Positions 6,922 to 10,698 of a stretch of DNA of 10,698 nucleotides are shown here, piece by piece. This DNA is from Entamoeba invadens IP1 (taxonomy: Eukaryota; Evosea; Mastigamoebida; Endamoebidae). Position 1 is the stretch's first letter, and each line of letters starts with the position of its first letter. The notes beneath the pieces are model-generated. The model did no database searches. It was not told the origin of the DNA and saw only the letters and a program-made list of their open reading frames with translations. Made by a program: the position numbers and the translations under genes. The stretch is from assembly GCF_000330505.1 (NCBI RefSeq), contig NW_004443692.1:307200-317897 (forward strand), written 5' to 3'.

Positions 6922-7550
6922 TTTTATTTTGGGTACTTGATATTCACTTGTGTTGTCACTTTTTTCAATTCTTTCATTACATTTTCATCATTTTTTAAAT
7001 ATTTAACTAAATTTTCCACTTATGTTGCATAATCACCATCAAATTTTGTAATATTTATTGTATCAATATTTTCTGGGATCATAAATATTTCGATATCCCT
7101 TGCCAAATTATCTGCTGCTTTTTTTGAAATTCAAACAAATGTTGTTCCTCGTTTCTCGAAATTTCATTTGATTTTTCGCTCTTTTTTAATACTCTTACTT
7201 CATCAATAACTCGAACGAATTCATCATAAGTGTCAAGAAGTTTAATGACCCCTTTAAAAATCTGTCTAATAGTTCAATGGGAAGTTTTCGACACAATTAT
7301 ATTTTCTCGGCGTCGTTTATTTCTCTGATAAATGGAAGGTCCTCAAACCGTTTGTTTTTTCATTTTTTATTTCATTTTTCAATTCATACATATATTCAAT
7401 CATTCTTTTAATTCTTTCAAGAGCCACTGGCAGTCTCATTTCTGGTGATTGCAACCAGCTGGATATAATCATAACACAATATCAATTCCATTACTAATAA
7501 CATTCCAACGAATATTTCATTATTTTATAATGGTATTCCCATCTCATTTT

Positions 7551-7931
7551 TTATATTTTTTCGTGTTCAATTTCATTAAATTTACATTTACCATTTTGAC
7601 TAAACAATTTGTATGGTTCATAACATTCAAATAATACATTTGCATCATTTTCATTAAACACAAATCTTGCATTACTATAAGTACTCATTTTTATTAACAC
7701 ATCATTCAATTTTTCGTTTTTTATATAATTGTGCCATGCATTTCTGTATGTTTCGGTTGTGATTTGTATTAAAAACAATTCCATCAATTTTTCTTCATTA
7801 ATCTCACACATCACTTTACAATTAATATTAAGGCGGTGGTTATAACAATAATTACTTTTAAACCAACATACTTCCCATTTATCACAACTTTTCATCAATT
7901 TACCCGACAACCCATTATCCTCACATTTCAT
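7551..7931 (-). pseudogene. hAT relic: second catalytic block
   Basis: The piece carries MKCEDNGLSGKL, followed by CYNHRLN. Just before it, in the same frame beyond the ATG, stands GITVDGTNT. Together these give the hAT order D-G-x-x-x-M, N-G-L, then C-x2-H-R-L-N, where the aspartate (codon at 7944-7946) is a catalytic metal ligand and C-x2-H is a conserved family motif. The following helices and an MRWEY sequence just past the stop at 7551-7553 fit the R-W motif that precedes the insertion domain. Confidence 0.65.
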
Positions 7932-8018
7932 TGTATTTGTACCATCAACTGTTATACCTTCATATTTTCAAAACTTAATCCTCTTTTTATTAACGATTTT
8001 TTAATCCAATCCAACCAT

Positions 8019-8339
8019 TCAGAAAATTTTTTTACTTCCATAAAAATTACTAATTCTTATTTTTAATTCTTTTGTCATCAAATTGCCCAAATAGAATCTT
8101 GCAAATAATGAATAATGTTCATCTGAATTGGTTGATTGCGAATCTGTTATTATAAAATATGGGCAATTTTTTATACCATAATTTTTTATTTCATCTTTTG
8201 CAACATATGATATATATTTCATTTTACTTTGAATTGTTTTCGCACACATTTTGATATCAACAATATTTTCTTTAACACCACATATTTCTAAGACCATTTC
8301 CATTAATTCCATTATTTTAACCATTTGAGAAGAGCTCAA
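8019..8339 (-). pseudogene. hAT relic: first catalytic block
   Basis: The frame reads LSSSQMVKIMELMEMV, then YFIITDSQSTNSDEHYSLFARFYL in two parts. This matches the first hAT/DUF4371 strand, where the D of I-x-x-D-S-x-S-T (codon at 8142-8144) is the first catalytic aspartate and the A-R-F-Y segment is the next strand. There is no ATG at the left end: the frame runs back past 8339 to a TAA at 8373-8375. It ends at a stop at 8019-8021 caused by an A7 run; with one A fewer the frame would continue to FSEWLDWIKKSL. Confidence 0.65.
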
Positions 8340-8929
8340 ATTTAAATAGGCAAAGTATATTGAAAAAAATAATTATAAATATTGCCTTCTTTCTTTCGCT
8401 GCCTTAACAATTTCTGAAAATTTATCTTTACTTTGGTTCAAATTTTTTTGAATTATTTCTTTGACTTTTTTACCAATATTTCTTTTAGGATTTTTATAAT
8501 TTTGTGAATCATTTATAATCCTTAATATAAATACTATATATTTTAAATTTAACTTATCATGTTTAGTTTCAAGTGTTGTGTATTCATTTTTTGTTACTTT
8601 ATAATAACTTCAATAAAGACTCACCAAAATTTGAACATGCTTCAAAAGTTACATTCTTAAGTGATGGTGACAAAATTTTTTCGCTATAATTCATTGAATG
8701 ATTGTTTCTAAGATATTTTAAATCATTACCTAATGTGTATATAATATTATTCGAAATTAAATTGATTCTTTCAATATCAACTTCTTTCCATTTATCTAAT
8801 GCCTCTTCAATTATTTTTTCTTATTTATATCCTCTAATATTCTAATTGCCCTGATAAAATTTGATTTTTTCAATTCAACAAGTGAATAATAATTAATTAA
8901 ATCAAAATTTTTAGAAATGATTTTTCTTA

Positions 8930-9117
8930 GCTCTAATTTGGATTTTTTACATTTATGAAATGCCAAGTGTTTTAGTGCTTCCTTTGAAGAAATGATTTTG
9001 TTGCAAAAAAACAATAGCGGATATTTTTCAGGCTTTTATCCTCAAACCTTGGATAATGTTCGAATGTTAGTGTTTTGCAAAACTGATCGAAACGTTTTTC
9101 TTTCGATTCTTTCAAGC
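8930..9117 (-). pseudogene. hAT relic: N-terminal BED-like zinc finger
   Basis: Two overlapping frames give KRFDQFCKTLTFEHYPRFED, and then CFFCNKIISSKEALKHLAFHKC across a T7 run (A7 at 9005-9011 on the plus strand), followed by LELRKII. The metal-ligand order is C-x2-C-x11-H-x3-H-x-C, a BED-like finger that in hAT enzymes binds the element ends. The join requires one extra T, so the break sits exactly inside the first cysteine pair. The true start lies upstream but is obscured by the (TTAA)8 tract. Confidence 0.6.
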
Positions 9118-9120
9118 TCA

Positions 9121-9152
9121 TTAATTAATTAATTAATTAATTAATTAATTAA
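9121..9152. repeat. (TTAA)8 microsatellite
   Basis: Eight perfect TTAA units. A run of this kind carries a TAA in every frame within 12 bases, so it cannot be inside a working coding region. It stands 4 bases upstream of the first hAT-like codons on the minus strand and either marks the 5' untranslated part or an expansion that cut off the start. Confidence 0.95.
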
Positions 9153-9461
9153 AGATTCATCAACCGTTTAAAACGGCATTATTAGACGAAAATTATATTA
9201 AATAAGTGATTAGTTAAAAAATAATAATACAAATCTTTTTTTATGTATTTCTCAAAACAATGAAAATATTTAAAGGCCTAACCCATTGAAACATTTATTT
9301 ATAATATTTTAATAGACTAAATTTACAATAATTCTTTTTTACAAAAAAATATATTAAATATGTAAAAATATCAATTTTAATGTTTTTTATTAACACGTTT
9401 CCTTGTTTCCCTGTTAATTTTTTTATGAGGCAGTGTTATTTTTTTCTTTTTTTGTCTTTTG

Positions 9462-9477
9462 GTCTTTTAAAAAAGAC
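9462..9477. repeat. Hairpin with 7-bp arms
   Basis: GTCTTTT at 9462-9468 pairs with AAAAGAC at 9471-9477 around AA, next to a T-rich tract. It may be incidental in such A/T-rich DNA. Confidence 0.3.
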
Positions 9478-10122
9478 TGTCATGCCCATTTTATTTTTTC
9501 TTAACATTTTTCTGCACGAGGATATTACTCAAACCAACTAACAAATAAGAACTCATTTAAATAAGATATTATATCGAAGATATAATTTTTATAAAATTTC
9601 GGGAAATCCACAATCGAAGTCCCAAAAAACCCGAAACCATTATTTCCAAGCCGATAAATATTTTCATAAAAAGTCACGAATGACCAGAGTAAAAAATATA
9701 ATAAACTTATTGAAGTATTTTGAGTAGTAAATATACCTTGGTACCTCTTGACCGAATTTTCTTATTGACTACTATGAGGGCCCATCTAAAACATTTTCCA
9801 TGTTTTCATCTTTTGGTTTTGAAGCAAAGTAGTAAACACCATTAAACACGATTTTATACAACTTCTTATGTCACTTTTGTAGCATAAGTATCTGGTGTTT
9901 ATATCTCTTGCCATTATTATACATACAAAAATATATGGAACTAAAAACAAATTTAAAATAAAAAACAAAAATAGAACGTTATTGGTTGATACTAACAGTA
10001 TGAAAACTTTATTTTATTATTATCAAACTATTTATATATAAAACTTATATTTATAAATATTAGTTAATAAAAACTATTTTAATTAAAAAAACTGAAAAAA
10101 ATTTTGGAGTTTTTTGTTACTA

Positions 10123-10224
10123 ATTATTAAACTATATAATAGTTTATTTAAATTAAAACATAACAATAAAAGTCTTGCATATAAAAAAATTTTACTCCAA
10201 ACAAAATAACCATACAATATATCA
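10123..10224 (+). repeat. Diverged dispersed repeat, copy 2
   Basis: This is the partner of 5475-5574 in the same orientation. A further, weaker match starts near 10018 (ATTATCAAACTATTTATA...), about 105 bp upstream, so the unit may be tandemly present here. Confidence 0.4.
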
Positions 10225-10329
10225 AATAAATCTATTTATACATAATATTGTCAAATACATAAGGGAATTCTTTCATACAAAACAAAACAACTATATAAAA
10301 ATATTTGATCAAAAATCATTTATTTTTAT

Positions 10330-10698
10330 TCACTTTGTCTTCTTAGTCACGTTGCAGGAGGTTTCGTTCATTTTTCTTATCAATTTCCACAACTTGAGGC
10401 TTTTCGAATGATCTCGTGTAAAAGTACTCTGCACCAAGCAACAACTGCACAACGAAGTAAGATGACTCTTGCAACTTGGGCGTTTACAAATATAACACAT
10501 TTTTTTGGTTCTTTTCAGCTTTTGTAGACTTCCTTTTTTCCCTTTCCCTCTGCCTCCCCGCTTTTTATCTTTTACGATCTCTTGTTGATCATTTTCTATT
10601 TCCATCATTGTCTTCCTTTCACAACAACACGTGAAACACAATTCATTTGCACATTCTTCATCCAAAACCATATTTTTTCTATAAATTTCATCGACTTG
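10330..10698 (-). CDS. C-terminus of a probable piggyBac-type transposase (partial)
   Basis: The frame is open to the right window edge (QVDEIYRKN precedes the first methionine at 10669-10671) and ends with a stop at 10330-10332, so at least 122 codons of a longer gene are present. It holds a lysine/arginine-rich stretch (KDKKRGGRGKGKKG, then KLKRTKK), a likely nuclear signal. Next is the cluster CYICKRPSCKSHLTSLCSCC, that is C-x2-C-x4-C-x2-H-x4-C-x2-C. This spacing is the same as in the second half of the piggyBac C-terminal cysteine-rich domain, which binds the element ends in that family. An extra CFTCCC group stands about 42 residues earlier. No catalytic region is in view, so a different zinc-binding protein cannot be excluded. 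A G/A-rich codon stretch at 10540-10562 gives the glycine-arginine segment. Confidence 0.55.
   Translation of the reverse strand, partial: QVDEIYRKNMVLDEECANELCFTCCCERKTMMEIENDQQEIVKDKKRGGRGKGKKGSLQKLKRTKKMCYICKRPSCKSHLTSLCSCCLVQSTFTRDHSKSLKLWKLIRKMNETSCNVTKKTK

Larger units (their letters stand above)
6457..9117 (-). pseudogene. Decayed hAT transposase gene
   Basis: Across about 2.66 kb of minus strand, pieces of one hAT transposase appear in the right order but in shifting frames. They are a zinc finger (about 8930-9117), a helical linker (8340-8825), the first catalytic block (8019-8339), the second catalytic block with the C-x2-H motif and an MRWEY stretch (7530-7970), the large helical insertion region (about 6925-7440) and the C-terminal dimerisation domain (6457-6921). 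Intact, hAT enzymes cut DNA and leave 8-bp duplications. At least six breaks are visible: T7 at the zinc finger (A7 on the plus strand, 9005-9011), A6 at 8814-8819, a shift near 8605, a stop at 8373-8375, A7 at 8027-8033 and a shift near 7960. There are also stops at 7551-7553 and several breaks in the insertion region. Neither an 8-bp duplication nor the terminal repeats were found. The similarity to DUF4371/ZBED-like hAT proteins is my reading of motifs. Confidence 0.75.
9153..10329. other. AT-rich spacer with weak coding traces
   Basis: Mostly A/T runs. A 13-base palindrome stands at 9164-9176 (CCGTTT-A-AAACGG). The patch at 9590-9925 has higher complexity. On the minus strand there, frames contain NGVYYFASKPKDENMENV in one phase and VKRYQGIFTTQNTS in another, which look like broken former coding DNA of unknown family. 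A 60-codon frame at 9786-9968 overlaps the first of these. No terminal repeats of a piggyBac-like element were identified near the gene to the right. Confidence 0.4.

Noticed and set aside
7449..8066. Two plus-strand open frames rich in phenylalanine and threonine
   Set aside because: They are shadows of the minus-strand hAT relic; no family motif is present.
9390..9417. TTAACA...TGTTAA as a tiny element flanked by TTAA
   Set aside because: The arms are only 6 bases, the interior is 16 bases and A/T-rich DNA gives such pairs often; nothing else supports it.
10175..10411. Plus-strand open frame opposite the piggyBac-like gene end
   Set aside because: It begins in A/T-rich noncoding DNA and its second half is antisense to the cysteine-rich protein; it has no motif.
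1..10698. CRISPR array, phage genes, rRNA or bacterial operon
   Set aside because: No regularly spaced repeats, no prokaryotic gene packing or ribosome sites, and the gene content is eukaryotic transposons.

Overview
The window is very AT-rich eukaryotic DNA (roughly three quarters A+T by eye) with long A and T runs. There are no bacterial-style operons, Shine-Dalgarno sites, tRNAs or rRNAs. Almost everything recognisable is a class II (cut-and-paste) transposon or its remains. The lineage cannot be fixed from the sequence. An AT-rich protist such as Entamoeba, or a transposon-laden microsporidian, would fit, because pogo/Tc1-mariner, hAT and piggyBac elements occur together; this is an inference.

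Layout. At 28-330 (minus) is a zinc-finger fragment that resembles the N-terminus of the hAT relic further right. At 481-711 (plus) is a short relic that may come from an integrase C-terminus (weak). At 1150-1765 (plus) is a coiled-coil protein gene, the only good candidate for a non-transposon gene; a one-base excess in an A8 run splits it. At 1843-1986 (plus) is the end of a hAT transposase (dimerisation region). At 2872-5402 is a structurally complete pogo-like element with 59-bp terminal inverted repeats, a TA target duplication and a two-part transposase frame. At 6457-9117 (minus) is a decayed hAT transposase gene, from zinc finger to C-terminal dimerisation domain, with at least six breaks. 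At 10330-10698 (minus) is the C-terminus of a probable piggyBac-type transposase that runs off the right edge. The remaining stretches are AT-rich intergenic DNA containing a diverged dispersed repeat (near 5475 and 10123) and a (TTAA)8 microsatellite.

How the parts relate. The transposons are independent insertions, not a cooperating system. The pogo-like element looks youngest: its ends match at 57 of 59 positions and its coding frame has one break. The hAT relic is old. Most frame breaks fall in A/T homopolymers, so true decay, transcript slippage and sequencing error need to be separated before any of these genes is called dead. I found no clear evidence of a new defence or biosynthetic system. 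The most notable signals are the transposase break at A6, its long second-to-third aspartate spacing, and the zinc finger shared by two loci.
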